Origin: Fennellomyces sp. T-0311
Taxonomy: Eukaryota; Mucoromycota; Mucoromycetes; Mucorales; Lichtheimiaceae
NCBI GenBank assembly: GCA_025266875.1
Contig: JALLLT010000041.1
Location: 124,001 to 188,000 of the forward strand
Reading direction: 5' to 3'
Length of the DNA stretch: 64,000 nucleotides
The number at the start of each line of letters is the position of its first letter. The stretch's first letter is position 1. Shown one piece after another: positions 51,562-64,000 of this stretch. Position numbers and translations under genes: made by a program. The notes under the pieces are model-generated. The model was given only the letters and a program-made list of their open reading frames with translations. It had not been told where the DNA came from and searched no databases.

Positions 51562-54500
51562 TTACTGTGGGGAAAATTCCAGCACAACGTGAATTTCACC
51601 ACTACCAACGGGATCCAGAGGTAACCATCGATCCATTTGTGCTTGATCGGGTCGAATAAGGTCCCAAATATTCCATCGACTATCACCCAAGTCAACTGCG
51701 CGACCCAAACGATTGTAGTCCTTGATCTTGAATCGAATTGCTGTAGGATGACCATCGATGTGTTCAACAAATGACTCTTCCCTAAAAGAACAATTTTAGA
51801 GTTGACTTTCTCTTGAATCGTGGGATATGCATACCATGTTGGGGCAAGTGTTTTACTGATTGTTTTGGTCTTGTACACACTCTTACCATCCAACCGGACC
51901 CTCACATATGGATCACTTGTGCCTGATTTGTCGACGCTGCAACATAGATACCCAAGAATAAATATATCTTGCATATTTGTTTCACACAATGACTTACCCG
52001 CGAAGACCGCGCGCTTCAATGATGCGCACAGTCAGAGTACCGTCTACACCTGCTGTTCCACTCAATCCCTGTCCATCATCTTCTAAAGTGGTTGCTATGG
52101 AATTAAGGTCGGTACTGCTGCGCTTGAGAACAAAGGATCCATTTTCGGATGCTGTTCCACTGTGTATGCCTCCTTCGCTAAGTGCCAAGCTCGACACGGA
52201 CTTCATTGGCCTTGGTCCGTTATTAGCTGGGTCGCTGGATGTGGAGGACATGCTGAGGTTGGTGCCAATACGTGTCGTGCTCCCAAGGACTGACGTTTCT
52301 GTCTTTCGTCGTGCCAACAGCTGCGGTTGCCATAAGAAACGAACACGGACACTGCCAGTAACACCGGCAACACCATCCAGTGGAATACTAACTTCCTTTG
52401 CTGCAAAACTTTCAACCATATCACCACGAAGTGTGATACCGCCAGAACCTGGACAATACCATTTAGTCTTCGCTTCCGCATTGCTATTTTAAACTTACCG
52501 ATAGGTTCATCTCCCTGGATTTGGTTCCAGTCAAAGACTTCGATACGGAAACTTGCAGTAACTCGTGATTGCTATAAGTTGTATCAAACTTCAGTCAAAG
52601 TAGTAGCGTGGGTCATTCGACACATACAATGGGCACAGTAAACTGTTCGTTTTTCCAAGTAGGGTTCAATGATTTCTTGACAACTGAGCTCTTGTACACA
52701 CGTTCACCATTTACAGTAAATACAACATATGGATCGCTTGTTCCTGTAGCATTTCTGTTTAAGAAAAAGTTGCGCTTTTTTATAAGTTTGTAAATACCTG
52801 ACTTATCGGCTGCTTTGAGGTCAACCGCCCGTACAAGAGTAGCTGTCAATGTTCCTTGGTCTAACGGACAAGTGATAAGCAATCCAACCGTGTCACATCC
52901 ATTAATACTCACTATCAATGCTCTCGTCTGGACTCAGGACGTAAGTGCTCATGGGAATATAATCAAAGCTGAGACGGATACGGCCCGGGTTCTCGCCACC
53001 ACCAAAGAGACTAAACCACTCTCCTTCATTGTTCTCGTCATGCTCGCGTTTGCAAGTTTGGATATGTCGAATGATTCCTTTGGTGGCATCCATCCAATAG
53101 CCCAACTTGGCGTCATCCTTATCATCCGATGTTGTTGGTTTAACTTCGATAGCGATGCGCGAAATATCGGCTTCCTTAATAAACACATCGGCCATTTCGT
53201 TAAATGCGAGCCTTCGTCCCTTGAGTCGAGCTGTCTTGTATTGCGGAAGTAATGCATCGGCGACGACTTGGCAGTATGCGTAAACATTGCGTGAGAACTC
53301 AACTTCGTGAATCTTGATACGCAAAACACCGCATGAATATGCAGCAAGATCGATCAGATCGTCAGGGGTGTATTTGATATAGCCGCCGTGCAGGTCTTGT
53401 AACGGCAAATCCTCTTCTTCAGGTACGTCGGCTGTTTCAGCTTTTTCGGATGCTGGTGATTCCTTGCCGCTTTTTGGTGGAGGAAGTCGTGGCTTTGGCA
53501 ATGTTAGTGTTGGATGGAACTCTGCTCTGTAACGAAGTTCACCCTTGGCTGGACGTCGATCAGCTGATCTGAGCTGTGTCCATCTGCAAACCGAGTTTTA
53601 ATACGGAAAAGTCTCGACACAATTTGGCAGTGCACCTACTGGTCAATGATGGCATCGGTTGCTTCGTACCATTTGTCTGGGTTTTCGCTCTGATCGCCGA
53701 CACGCAACTGGAGAAGATGCTTCAAACTGAGCTCCACCAATCCGAGAGGCTTGTCGCGGGTTTTGGCGTTCCAATCCATGACTTCAAGCACCAAGTCTTC
53801 TTTAGGTGAATGTACAGGGACATAGAGCGTCTCACCCCATTCGGGAGAGAGGTTGTTGTCGATGACACTCGTGCGCTCACGAATTTGGTATCCTGACAAC
53901 ACTCGGACATATGGGTCAGATTTGCCTGATGCAACGTTTTCGACATTGCGCAGATCGCGTGCTTCCCAGAATGTGAGTCGCATAACACCGATTGGTGGCG
54001 CTGTTTTCTTCTCGTTAGTAAAATATAAAAACCATGACAGCGCGTCGGCATAGTGACAATTTACCATCGTATCCATGGCCACCGAATCCTTCTTGAAGAC
54101 CTGGCATAATCACCGGCTTCCATTGTGCACTCAAACGAACGCTTCCGACATGTTCATCATTCAGTGTAAGAGGCCACCAGCCCTCGTTTTCTTCTTGGGA
54201 CTGAAGCATTTCGCTGAGATGGGAGGACCAGACGCCGAGAAGCACATCTTTGTGTACCGTGCTACGATCCTTGACTTCAACACGAACAAACACTTCGCTC
54301 TTGTCAAGTATGGCTGTTTCGCCGGGTACTTCATAGACAGGGTTGTTGTTTTTATGCCATGCAGGCGATGTTCTGACGCGTTCTTCGCCGTTGATAATGA
54401 CGCGGACGTAGGGCATCATGCGTGTTGGACCCTCCAAACTCTGACATTCATGGACGGTCATGCGAAGGATACCCGAAGCTGTGGTAATTGGTATTAATTG

Positions 54501-56407
54501 TTTTGTTCGTCTGGATAGCAGAATTAACTTACTTGACTCGGGCGCCGGGTCGACAGTGCCGTCTTCATGCTTGACAGGTTTAGATACTGCAAAGAAGCGC
54601 ATATCCACCTTCACATCGCTGATCGGAAGACCCTTGTGCAACAATACAAGATCACTATATACAAAAAACTCTATCAGGTACTCTGTATCGAGAGGCGCAG
54701 CAAAGATAATGATACATACAGTCCCTCTTGTTCGTTACGATCTTCATCATCCAATTCTCTCAGATCGAAATAAGCTGTAGCAACTCGATCATCCTCCGCT
54801 TCAGCGTTCTGTGTTTGGGAGCATAGCTCAAGACACAACTGTGCGTTCAAGTTATTGACAAGCAAGAAACGCGTTTCGTTCCAATCCGGCTTCATTGTGT
54901 TCGCGCGTACGCTTGTGCGACCGAGCTCCTGTGCACTGTCCAAGCAGAAGCGAATATACGGGTTCAATGCTTCTTTAGGGCGCGTTGCAAATGGGCCTCC
55001 ATCCTGGTTGACTGCATCGAGTGATGTTGCCGAGTAGGTTGTAACGGCCAGGATGCCATTGGCTTGTGCTAAAGGAGAAGGACGGAATTAATAAAAGGTT
55101 TAGGAGGGTTGCAGTGTAACATTACAGATATCGAGATCTCCCGCAAAGAACTTTTCCACGTCAAAGGTGAATACGTTGGGTAAGTACATCATGGGACCTA
55201 GAATAGCATGTGCTTGATCGCGAACAAACGTCTGCAGGCCTGGAATCTGAGAACAACCTTGAGTAAACACAGACAACAACTTTGCACGTTGCAAACATAC
55301 CACATTGACGTCGATACCAAGTGCGTCGGTTCCTAGCGGGCGCAGATTGTAGTCAAAGTCAGGTTTCTCCAGGAAACACGCCTCGAACACTTTGGCATAG
55401 GGAAACTTGTTCATGAACCGAATCTTGACGCGCATATGGCCTCGGAAAGCAACGTCCTCAACCTGAACAGGCAACACGACACCAAGCAAGGTTTTTGTCA
55501 TATGGATGTTGATTTTGATGCGTGGGTTCACACGTCGATCCAACTCACCGGGAGTCAAATCCGAACGATCGCTCGGAATGAAGGATACGCGCCAATCCAT
55601 ACACTATTGCATTTGCTGAGCCTCGCTGGATCTTCTCAGAACACTCTCCCTAATCTTACCACCGTGTCTGGATCTGTATTCTGGTACGTTTTGACGCTCT
55701 CAATCCGAAAAGGTTTTGTGCCAAGTGTGAGGGTCGTCAGTTTCACCGACTCGACAAATGTTGGCAAATACTCGCCAATCACCGCGTCAAGATTTTCGAG
55801 AATAAGCGAACACAGCACAGGCTCGAAAATGAGCCAAAACTTGCCCAGAAACGCATTCATCCATTCCACAGGCTCTTCGTCGGCTTCCATGCTCATCTTG
55901 GACAGGTCACGCTGCAAGTTGTTGCGTTCGTTGCGTCGATACCGCCGCGTGCTGGCCTGGAAATAAGTGGCTGGCAACAATACTCGAAATTAATGCTGCT
56001 CGTTTCTGTGAGTGTGCACAAGAAGCCTTACCTAAAACGAAACAGACGGCAAACACAAGACCCAATTCACTTCCAAGCTTGCCTAGCAGGAACGCCAAGA
56101 GTGCCGTCGCTACGAGGGCTGCCATGTTATGGTACCACTCGCCATAGAAGGCGGCGGGTATTTTCTCTTCTATCAGGTCTTGCAGCGTGGTAAAGGCTTT
56201 CGCCGTGTTGGCACTGCTTGCTAGGCTGACGAATGTCGGGTCCAACCATGAGGTAGCGTCAGAATGGACGAGTGTTGGGAAAGCCCCTATCGTCGGCAAC
56301 AAGGTTTCGTCGAAGCTGCTGCTTGCATAAGAATTGTCGGGGACAGCTGGCGGGTCCTTTGTGTCGGTCATGTCAGAGCTGGTCTTCTTACTTTCGTCAT
56401 TGCCCAT
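51562..56407 (-). CDS. Tricalbin / extended synaptotagmin (SMP plus C2 domains)
   Basis: ER-anchored lipid-transfer tether between ER and plasma membrane. Fifteen inferred exons (first 56032-56407, last 51562-51781) are in phase throughout and encode 1350 residues. A hydrophobic hairpin (about residues 90-126: ALVATALLAFLLGKLG, LGLVFAVCFVLA) is followed by the SMP lipid-binding domain (about 155-330: EPVEWMNAFLGKFWLIFEP, FIPSDRSDLTPGELDRRVNP). C2 domains start near 372, 528, 667, 865, 1009 and 1230, so about six. Ca2+-binding-type loops are clear in three: SGKSDPYVRV (667 domain), SGTSDPYVVF and SGTSDPYVRV. The others lack the full Asp set. Length is within the yeast Tcb1-Tcb3 range. The start is the first ATG; a TTG 30 bases upstream was rejected. 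Confidence 0.92.
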
Positions 56408-56808
56408 GCTTGATGGGATTGTGTCAGTCAATTTCAAAGGAAAAACAATCTATGGCGCGTTCTTTTTGACTGGGAAAACGGCAAGACGGCAGGATTCAAT
56501 AATGAATGACTCTCCGAACTTAAGCACCAAATAATAAGCAAAAGGGGCATGCGACCATGCCAAGTTCTATACATAGCGGCAGTCTCCTTGCCGTGCACCA
56601 TGCTTCTTGTAATATTAATCCATATATTTTCTGCATGCAGAACCGGATGGCAGCCCGTCAAATCCCATCGCCGTGCGTCAGCGTTTCGGGATCTTTCTGA
56701 TACAGGAGCTAGCAGATGCACTGTGCAACCTCACATCAATTTCGGTCTAAGGCAGCTAAGGTTGCGAATCCGATGCTCTCTCCCTCTTTCGCACTCTTTC
56801 CTTCAGCC
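56408..56808. promoter_or_regulatory. Divergent promoter region of tricalbin and HAD phosphatase
   Basis: About 400 bp between the two start codons, in head-to-head orientation. No single element stands out. Confidence 0.45.
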
Positions 56809-57865
56809 ATGGCACCTACCGCAACCACAGTCGCTCCCGTGGATCTCACCGGCGTCCGTCTTGTCGCCTCCGACTTGGATGGCACGCTCATTGTTGGCAG
56901 TTTCAACGGGTAAACCGTCGCGATTAATAATCCACCGCATTTCATTTCACTGATAAAAGGACAACAGCGGCAAGTTGACCCAGAGAACTATTGACGTGCT
57001 CCACGCGCTAGAGAACAAGGGTATCCGCATTGTATTTGCCTCCGGACGCCCCACACGAACCATGATCCCTGCGGTTGAACAAGCTGGTCTGTCCAACCTC
57101 ATGGTGATCTGCTGCAACGGCGCACAAGTTGTCGACAGCCATACCAAGACGATCGTCAAAAAGTTCAGCATTCCACCAGATCATGTCAAGGAGATTGCGA
57201 CCAAAATCAAGGCTGCCCTAGGCAATGAGGCCTTTATTGGTGTTGAAAGTGGCGCCCAATTCAAATGCGAGCAAGGTTACGCCGACAAACGCCGTCCATT
57301 CATGAAGCACCCACACGTCATCGTGGAAGATCCCCGAACTGGCTTTTTCCAGACGGAAGACGACACCGTCGAAAAGATAATCGTCGTCCACAAAACCTGG
57401 CCTGCAGACCAGCTCAATGCCTTTTTGCTCCAGCACGTCTTTCCTGAACCTTCGTGGATGGATGTGATTCATCCCACGTTCTCCAGCATGCACTTTGTCG
57501 AGATCTCCGCGGCCGGCGTTTCCAAGGCAACCGCAATCAAGTATCTATGCGACAAACTGGACGTGACAGCTAAGGAGGTGATTGCGTTCGGGGACATGCC
57601 CAATGATATCGAAATGATCAAATACGCCGGTAGGGTTGCAAGGGGTGTGTGTTGTCGATGTGTTGTGTATATAACCCTACTCCCTTTTTTGACAGGCATC
57701 GGCGTTGCTATGGGAAATGCCCACGAGGACGTCAGGGCGCTTGCTGGTAAGATCGCGTGTATTTAGGGAGAGCAATGTAACTCATTTCATCTAGATATGA
57801 TCACTGTAAACAACGTTGATGATGGCGTCGCTGTTGTCCTGGAAAAGATGGTCGCACAGTTATAA
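56809..57865 (+). CDS. HAD-superfamily Cof-type phosphatase
   Basis: Likely hydrolyses a sugar or small metabolite phosphate (substrate not visible). Four exons (56809-56909, 56968-57629, 57696-57746, 57795-57865) encode 294 residues. HAD motif I is DLDGTL (nucleophile Asp), motif II is in FASGRPTRT (Ser/Thr), Lys is expected in GVSKATAIKYLCD, and motif III is FGDMPNDIEMIKY followed by GVAMGNAHEDVR. The cap insertion (residues about 90-190) is of the Cof/YbiV class C2B type. Start ATG 56809 has a strong context (GCCATGG); an in-frame ATG at 56773 would add 12 residues. Convergent with DPM3. Confidence 0.93.
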
Positions 57866-57957
57866 AAATACCCCACCCCGTAGCATAATTGGAAAAACCC
57901 CTTTGCCAAATCGATCCAACAATATATATATATTTACACTCAGGAGTTTCTGGGTCA

Positions 57958-58341
57958 TCAAAGATTGACGCCTTTCGATCGCAAATCCGCTTTGGCTTGC
58001 TGAATTTCCTGCAAAAGACAATTCCGTTGAGCACCCTATGGAAGTTTCCATAAAAAGCAACTTACTGTCATAAGCTCTGTATACGCGGCAGGGCAGTCGC
58101 TAAAGGTCATCACATGCCAGCCCAAATACCCTAAGCTGTACGATCCAAACGTCATGAGGGACCACCAAGGGAACTAAATGCAACGTGAGATGACGGTCGA
58201 TTGCCTTTTGAAACCCAGGATTACCACAGGCACAATTTTATCCTGGATTACTTCAGGAAGGGGAATCAATCCAAAGAAGAGGACGAGGTAGACCACAGCG
58301 GCAATGCCGAGTGTCATGAATGATTCTGTCGCTCTTGTCAT
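57958..58341 (-). CDS. DPM3: Dolichol-phosphate mannosyltransferase subunit 3
   Basis: Small ER membrane subunit that anchors and stabilises the catalytic DPM1 in Dol-P-Man synthesis, needed for N-glycosylation, O-mannosylation and GPI anchors. Three exons (58225-58341, 58066-58173, 57958-58008) encode 91 residues, matching the human protein (92). Two hydrophobic segments (MTLGIAAVVYLVLFFGLIPL; PWWSLMTFGSYSLGYLGW) are followed by the family's cytosolic end VMTFSDCPAAYTEL and EIQQAKADLRSKGV, the part that contacts DPM1. The gene is easily missed because no exon is longer than 117 nt. Filamentous fungi and animals have the three-subunit enzyme while budding yeast has a single Dpm1, so this supports a non-yeast fungus. 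Confidence 0.92.
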
Positions 58342-61208
58342 TTCTAGAGAGATGTTGAGAATGGAATGGCTAAAAGTATTTTAGACAGTTGCAAGTCGCG
58401 CTCAGCGCGCCAGTTAACATAGCGCGGAGTTCCGTCCTTCATGGTGAGAAGTATGCGATCCAATTTGCCCTTTTCTGTAGCTTCTCAAGCACACTTTATA
58501 ATCCTATCCAGCGCGAGCTTGAAGTTAGATATATACCATGACTTAAAGCGCAAACTGAAGGAAGCTCTCATTGTCAACTCAAAAGTGACAGACAATGATC
58601 AGTTGTCTGCGGAATCTACAGCATGATAGGCCTAGTAGCAATTACCAGTTCCCTATTAATTAAATCATAGCTTCATTACGCACCGTTTTCAGATGCAAAT
58701 GGCGACTTTTATTGTCTTTAAGCATTTTAGTACTTAGTTATACTTTGTGCCAAAATTAAGTGCCTTACTTTGCTGTACAGAAAAGAGTCGATGGCCTTTA
58801 TCTACTACTTGTGATTGCCATGGTACGGCGACATCGAGTAATTTAAAGATGTATTATAGTCTTACATTTGATCAGCTGATGTCGTCGGTAATGACATTAT
58901 ACTATGTTTACTCATAGTGCTTAATAGACTTGTCTATGTTATAAATGCTTAGTGGTACACCGGGAAGCCTCATCGTACCTGGTACATGACGTCTGTTTCT
59001 AGCTGGCACTCATTCTTGACACACTCTTGAGCGTTTTGTCATTGAAACAGCGAAGATGGAATAGAATGCATTAAAATACGACGCATGAACATGAATAGCC
59101 TTCAGATGGAACCGTACTTTGTACCTTTTTTTCTAAGTACGGCTGTAGTTACGTAGTACACTGTAGCCAGAACAATTTCCAACATAAAGTACTTTTATAT
59201 ATGATATCTGTAGGATACCGATGCATTCGAGCTGGTCTAGTCAGACGGAAAAAAAGCAGCTAATGCCATAGGCCCCTCATGACCATATTCATAACGCAGT
59301 ACTGAAGTACCGCTTATAGAATCCATTAATTCCATGAAAAAAGAGCACTACGTACGTATTAAACACTACAACATTCGCAATCTAACTGACACTTATTCGA
59401 AAATGCTTCAGTGCTGTACTCATGCTTCTTACATACATTTTAAAAGATTTCAGTGTGTGAAGCCCATAATATGTCACAATACTTCTGCCTGGCCTTAACG
59501 CTGTGTAAATGGCTACTTTCGTGAGAACGGTCCATGGCAGCTCCCATTTTACACATTGAAAATGACCGGGCAAGTCAGAACGCTCAATATACTACGGGAA
59601 TTCAATGAACGTCGGTAAGATCATAAACAAAAGAAAATATTTTTCCAAATAAGCGTAAATGGCACAATAATTACATTTTCTTTGATTGTTTTATAAAAAG
59701 TTTATGTTGTAATTATTGAGAAATTTTTGGAAGGTATAGCAGTCTTCTGAGCAAAGAGTAATCGAATAGCCAATTTAACTTTTTTTAAGCTTATCATCTT
59801 ATGGATTTTCACTCACATCCCCTGCTATTGTGAAAAGGATTATGCGTATCTATGTATCGGCTGATTCCTTGAACGAAGTGACAGGATTATGGACAATTAC
59901 AGTATGCAAATATGAATGACGCATGCAGCGATATTTTCCATGAACTTCAAAAAGTAGTATGTATCTAGCGCCATGCTTTGACAAATCTGGTAATGGTCAA
60001 GTGCAATGACGGCAATATGTTCCGTAAATTTCCAAAGATACTTATATGTATGAGCAAAAATATTTAAGTAGCTTGGTGGAGGTGACAGTTGTTGATATTA
60101 TATAAAGCAATAAAGTAACTAATCATCAAGGTATGCCGCGAGTATTATAAGTATACACTTATACACTTAAAATCCATAGAGGCTCGATGGTACATTGAGC
60201 ACTGCACCCCAGCCCCGTACCACAATTTTAATAACGTGATTCCTAAAAGGCGGATACATTCAGTTACGTTAGCATCCTAAACTCAAAAACATATAATAAC
60301 TTACTTTCCGGTTACAGTGACAGCAACGTCACGTCACGGTAACTGTATGAATTGACGGCAAAGTATCTTTAAGGTTCTTAAACCTTTTTGTAGAACGCTG
60401 ACTTTCAATTACGCTCTGCCATCCTACGTAAGAATGCGCATTACCCTTATACGTTCGTAATGTTTACTGTCAAATGTACATGCTTTTATTCGAACATTTT
60501 CAGCGCTTGTTTAAAAAAAGTTGCTGTAAAAATTCCCACGTGGTCTGTTATTCATTGTTTAGCATTACTGGATAAAAGGAACGGCGACGCTCAGACTAGT
60601 GGGGAAGAATGGTAGTGGATACAACCGAGCAAATTGCGTGAACTGGAAGATTGGGAAGGTTACACTTGAAAGTGAACACGAAAATAAGGGCCTTTGAATG
60701 AGAGCCCAAATACGGTTTAGCCTATTATCCACGGCTCGTGCTGGCATAATAACGTACAGGTGCCACGAAGCATTCAAAACAAACATGTCTCGTTCCCTTT
60801 GTGCGACCTGCTATAATGCTGAGTAAAAAAAGAAAGGCAATTAAGTGATTATTCTGAAGGTGCTATCTATAACTGTTTACGTTTTATCAGGCTGTGTCGA
60901 ACTTGAAGGATAAAGATATCGTTTTTATTTTGCTGATCGATAGCATAATCATTGCGCGATTCGGAGGAACAAAAGTTTGCTGAGATGTATTAAACTTCGG
61001 AATGTTCCCTGTAGTGTATTACGAAACGCCTTTATGTCGTCATGTCATCCCGTAAAACTTTTTCCCCGTGACGGCATGAGCTTCGCTTTCAGCCTTATCA
61101 TCCATCATCATCGCCCGAGCTCACACCTTGCCAAAAGATGTACAATTAGCAAATATAGTATCCAACTAGTTCACAGCAAGACAAAAGTTATAAAAATAGC
61201 TGAAACTA
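58342..61208. other. Long intergenic region
   Basis: About 2.9 kb, AT-rich; no gene, repeat or RNA recognised. The first few hundred bases must contain the DPM3 promoter. Confidence 0.5.
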
Positions 61209-61560
61209 TCAGCCTTTAACCTCACTGGTAACGAACTTCCAGGTCCGCTCAAAATCGTAAAGAAGTGTGTCTGTGTCTGAATCAAATGATTTTGCAACAA
61301 ATAAAATGTCAAGGCGGCGTAACCCAATGTACACAAATGGAGTAATTGAGGTCATGCGTACTGGCCCACTGATGCATATACTGCGACAAAGCTGAGCGAC
61401 ATCCCTTAGATGATCTTTTCCATCTGAATAAATGGAAGGTGTGAGATCAATATAACTATATACTTGTTTTCGATCAGGGGAAAACGTGTGGCGGAAAAGC
61501 GGATATATCCCCTTGCATGTCCGATGGAACAATAAGTTTTCCCGAGGGTTCCTTCAACTG
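61209..61560 (-). other. Orphan coding-like frame
   Basis: A minus-strand frame of about 115 codons ends at 61209 and reads like real protein: YSYIDLTPSIYSDGKDHLRD, then SICISGPVRMTSITPFVYIG and DSDTDTLLYDFERTWKFVTS. An upstream in-frame TGA near 61560 closes it and no convincing start or upstream exon is seen. It may be the last exon of a lost or unrecognised gene, or a relic. No domain recognised. Confidence 0.3.
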
Positions 61561-61952
61561 GACGACCTGTTTCCTTCTTCTTTTGTAGCCGTGACAAATC
61601 CAATTTGTTTGATTTGGATTCTCATGATTAGAACAGAGTAGAGGATGAAAGACATGATGGAGTATGCGGCAATAGTACGGTAGACTATTGAACAGCCAAT
61701 ACCCGACATGTCATTGTACACCAACTGCGAGCCATTGACAGAACCGAGCGTGCACATATGAAGCGAAAGCGAGCTCGGTATTCAAGTATAGACGAGCCAA
61801 GAGTTTTTTTTGGCTGGGTTCTCCGCTTTGAGAGGGTGACACAATCAACGGAAGAAGAGCAAGCATGAAAAAGAATACTTTTGCTGAGGTCTAAAATTAA
61901 CCTTTTCTTCCGCTTGCCCCACCCGCCCAACGAAGCCCCACCCTTCTTCCCG

Positions 61953-63090
61953 ATGTCGTCCAATTATCCAGGGCGTGCTATACATGGACGTATCCACAGC
62001 GACCGCCGCTATGGAGATGATCCATATCGTGCAGCACGGCGAGGCGACAGTGGCACAGGTACTGTCCAGACAGCTCAATTCCTGTGTATACTTGCTGAAT
62101 TCGTTGCTGACTTTTTTGTTGTTGTTGTTATTGCTGCTATTGCTAGATTTCGACGATATCTTGTCATTAAGTCCAGGATCTGACATTGCACATTCCCGGT
62201 CGGCATCAGACAGCAGCACTCAAAAACTCACTACCACAGCACCGTTGTACTACGAAGACGACCCTTATGCACGTTATATAAACGAAAACAAACGCAACAG
62301 CAAAGCCGAAGCGGAGCGGACCAATTCGTATCTGCCGTACTCGCACCATCGAAGAGACCCGCATGCCCCCGTGGCACCGATCTATATTGAGGACACAGCT
62401 TCAGTGGTCGACAAAGACCGCACAATTTCAATACAGCCCGAAATGATGCTGACAAACACACCGCCATCAATAAACGAACACGTCGCAAGGCAACCAGCCA
62501 ACATTGACGAATTGGAATTTAACAAAAAACGCCCCAGGCGACGATGGTGCGGGATGCGACGACGGTTCTTTGCGGCTATTGTGATTCTATTCTGTGCACT
62601 GGTGACCTTAATCTGGTTTTTTGTTTGGCCGCGTGTCCCGCGATTCACCTACATTGATGTGGAATCACCATCATACCCGCAGCACAACATCACCGAGGAG
62701 CCGTTTTTCAACGGTTCGTGGATACTCAATATGACGGCAGACAATAGCGATAATTGGATACCGACGCATATCCGCGACATGGCCGTCACTGTGATTTATC
62801 GTGATACCAATCAGGCGTTTGGTTACGGCAATTCGGGAAAAATGCAGCTCAGGCCACGCGCCATTCACCTCGTGGAAATTCCCATCAGTATCTATTACAA
62901 AGCCGACGTAGGAGACCCCACCCTGAACGCATTATCGAGTGCCTGTGGTTCAGCACGCAACACCGCTCCCGTCATTACCCCTCCTGATACTTTTAGCATT
63001 GATTTCCTTGTTAAAGTTTCCATAGACGGTATTGCCTGGTCAACCACTCGAAACGTTTCCGTACCGCAAGGTTTTACTTGTCCTCTTTAA
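61953..63090 (+). CDS. Single-pass membrane protein with putative LEA2-like ectodomain
   Basis: Two exons (61953-62058, 62147-63090) give 349 residues. The 88-nt intron (62059-62146) is odd, with a TTG/GTT-rich run that, if unspliced in another frame, would encode a poly-Leu stretch. The first 200 residues are hydrophilic and disordered (DDPYRAARRGD, DDILSLSPGSDIAHSRSASD). A basic patch (KKRPRRRWCGMRRR) precedes one transmembrane segment (FFAAIVILFCALVTLIWFFV), giving a type II topology. The ectodomain has several N-glycosylation sequons (NITE, NGSW, NMTA, NVSV) and a YIDVES...NMTADN... HIRDMAVTVIYRDT pattern that recalls LEA2/NDR1-like domains. Function unknown; a cell-surface role is inference. 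Confidence 0.75.
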
Positions 63091-64000
63091 TCATTTCGAA
63101 AACTTCTTGCATGATACCCATTTTGACACCTAATATTCACTCCGCATCCTTTCTTTTTTTGCATCTTTGTAACATACTACATGTCTTAATTACCCCTTCC
63201 CCGAATAAACTTCGCATGTTGTCGCACAAGCTTCTTTTGCACTACTTTTACTCATTGGATCCATTTACATTGCATATTCACTGATCTTTTCAGAGCGGTC
63301 CAATCATTGGTAACGTGCCTGAAACAGGAAATTTTTGGTTTACATTCAAAACGTTGGACTTTGTTTAATCGCGTGAATGCTAAGCTGCCAAAGAAGCATA
63401 CTTATTAGAATCAGGTAAGAAGGTATATACGTAAATGTAAAGTCTCTGTAGCGGTAGATTACGGGAAGGGACAGACGTTGGAAGCAATAAGAAACATATG
63501 CAACTTTATAAAGGATATACACTTGCCCACAGGAGGACGAAGTGGGTTCATCCGTAGAACAAACCAAAATTAAGGATGATAGATTGAAGATACCGTTATA
63601 ATGGTGCTCATGGTACTTCTCCTGATCAGTATCAGCAAGTTTAGGGCATGTTGCCGTCATAGCAAAACTCTCTACGTAGTTACAGTGCTAGTGTTATGTT
63701 TTTTCTAACAAATTATTTGTTATCTGAAACGCAACTTTGAATCCTCAACGGTCGGATAACCATCATTTACATCACAGTTTAAAATTACAAGGAAATGACA
63801 CACTGCTAATATCGCTCTTGTGTCTATGACAACTTGTCCTTTGTGACATATGTCAGACAGTACCGGGAAAGGACCTTTTGGTAGCCACTAGTATGCTTTT
63901 GCAGGAATAGATGGCAGTGTCGCCCTTGATATTCTTTTCTAACGAAAGCTAACCAGACGTCAGAGTGGCTTGCCTAGTATGAAATGTACTACTAATACAA
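63091..64000. other. Intergenic region to window end
   Basis: No gene recognised; the 104-codon minus-strand frame at 63346-63660 has no recognisable content. Confidence 0.5.

Noticed and set aside
52613..53347. Alternative frames within the tricalbin gene
   Set aside because: They are out of frame with conserved C2 motifs, or extend through evident introns.
61975..62146. Poly-Leu N-terminus of an alternative start for the membrane protein
   Set aside because: The Leu run comes from a TTG/GTT-rich stretch that is better read as a pyrimidine-rich intron end (GCTAG acceptor) after the exon starting MSSNYPGRA.
61845..62219. 124-codon minus-strand frame opposite the membrane-protein gene
   Set aside because: It is antisense to exon 1, the intron and the start of exon 2, with Asn/Ser runs from the TTG repeat; no recognisable content.

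Overview
The window is nuclear DNA of a fungus, most likely a Mucoromycota (Mucorales-type) species. Genes are dense but cut by many short introns (about 45-105 nt, GT-AG, usually ending TAG or CAG). The products include a GPI-type chitin deacetylase, a tricalbin, a dolichol-phosphate-mannose synthase subunit, a Gfa1 chitin-precursor enzyme and an Osm1-like fumarate reductase. The species assignment is inference; no rRNA or tRNA gene was seen. Exon boundaries were placed by eye from splice consensus, reading-frame continuity and recalled family sequence patterns. In most multi-exon genes the phases of all exons add up to an intact frame.

Layout: 1-1610 holds the 5' part of GFA1 (minus), cut by the window edge. 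About 8 kb (1611-9580) has no gene I can support, only coding-like relics. 9.6-18.7 kb is a compact housekeeping block: MTQ2-like methyltransferase (-) and DAHP synthase (+) share a 128-bp divergent promoter. RPC40 (-) follows, then an NNF1/PMF1-like kinetochore gene (-) and a coiled-coil gene (+) whose start codons are only 57 bp apart, then a fumarate reductase (-). 20.1-21.5 kb is a lysophosphatidic acid acyltransferase with two 27-nt microexons.

22.4-27.7 kb is a genomic graveyard: an F-box/LRR-like gene without a visible start, a frameshifted cytochrome P450 tail, a zinc-ribbon/RuvC-III-like remnant resembling a Fanzor (eukaryotic TnpB-like) nuclease, and a second broken F-box/LRR copy. 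A third copy lies at 36.0-38.2 kb. Between them sit SYO1/HEATR3 (28.4-31.1 kb) and a putative transcription factor with a WRKY/GCM-like zinc domain (32.1-33.4 kb).

39-45.7 kb carries a large zinc-knuckle protein, a small ankyrin protein like yeast YGL242C and a DUF2408 protein. 48.4-58.3 kb carries the chitin deacetylase, a small membrane protein with zinc ribbons, a 15-exon tricalbin with an SMP domain and about six C2 domains, a Cof-type HAD phosphatase and DPM3. A single-pass membrane protein with a possible LEA2-like ectodomain lies at 62-63.1 kb.

There is no operon or gene cluster in the bacterial sense. Several genes share themes: cell-wall and glycosylation (GFA1, chitin deacetylase, DPM3), lipid/membrane contact (acyltransferase, tricalbin), ribosome and translation (RPC40, SYO1, MTQ2) and kinetochore/mitosis (NNF1 and possibly its divergent neighbour).
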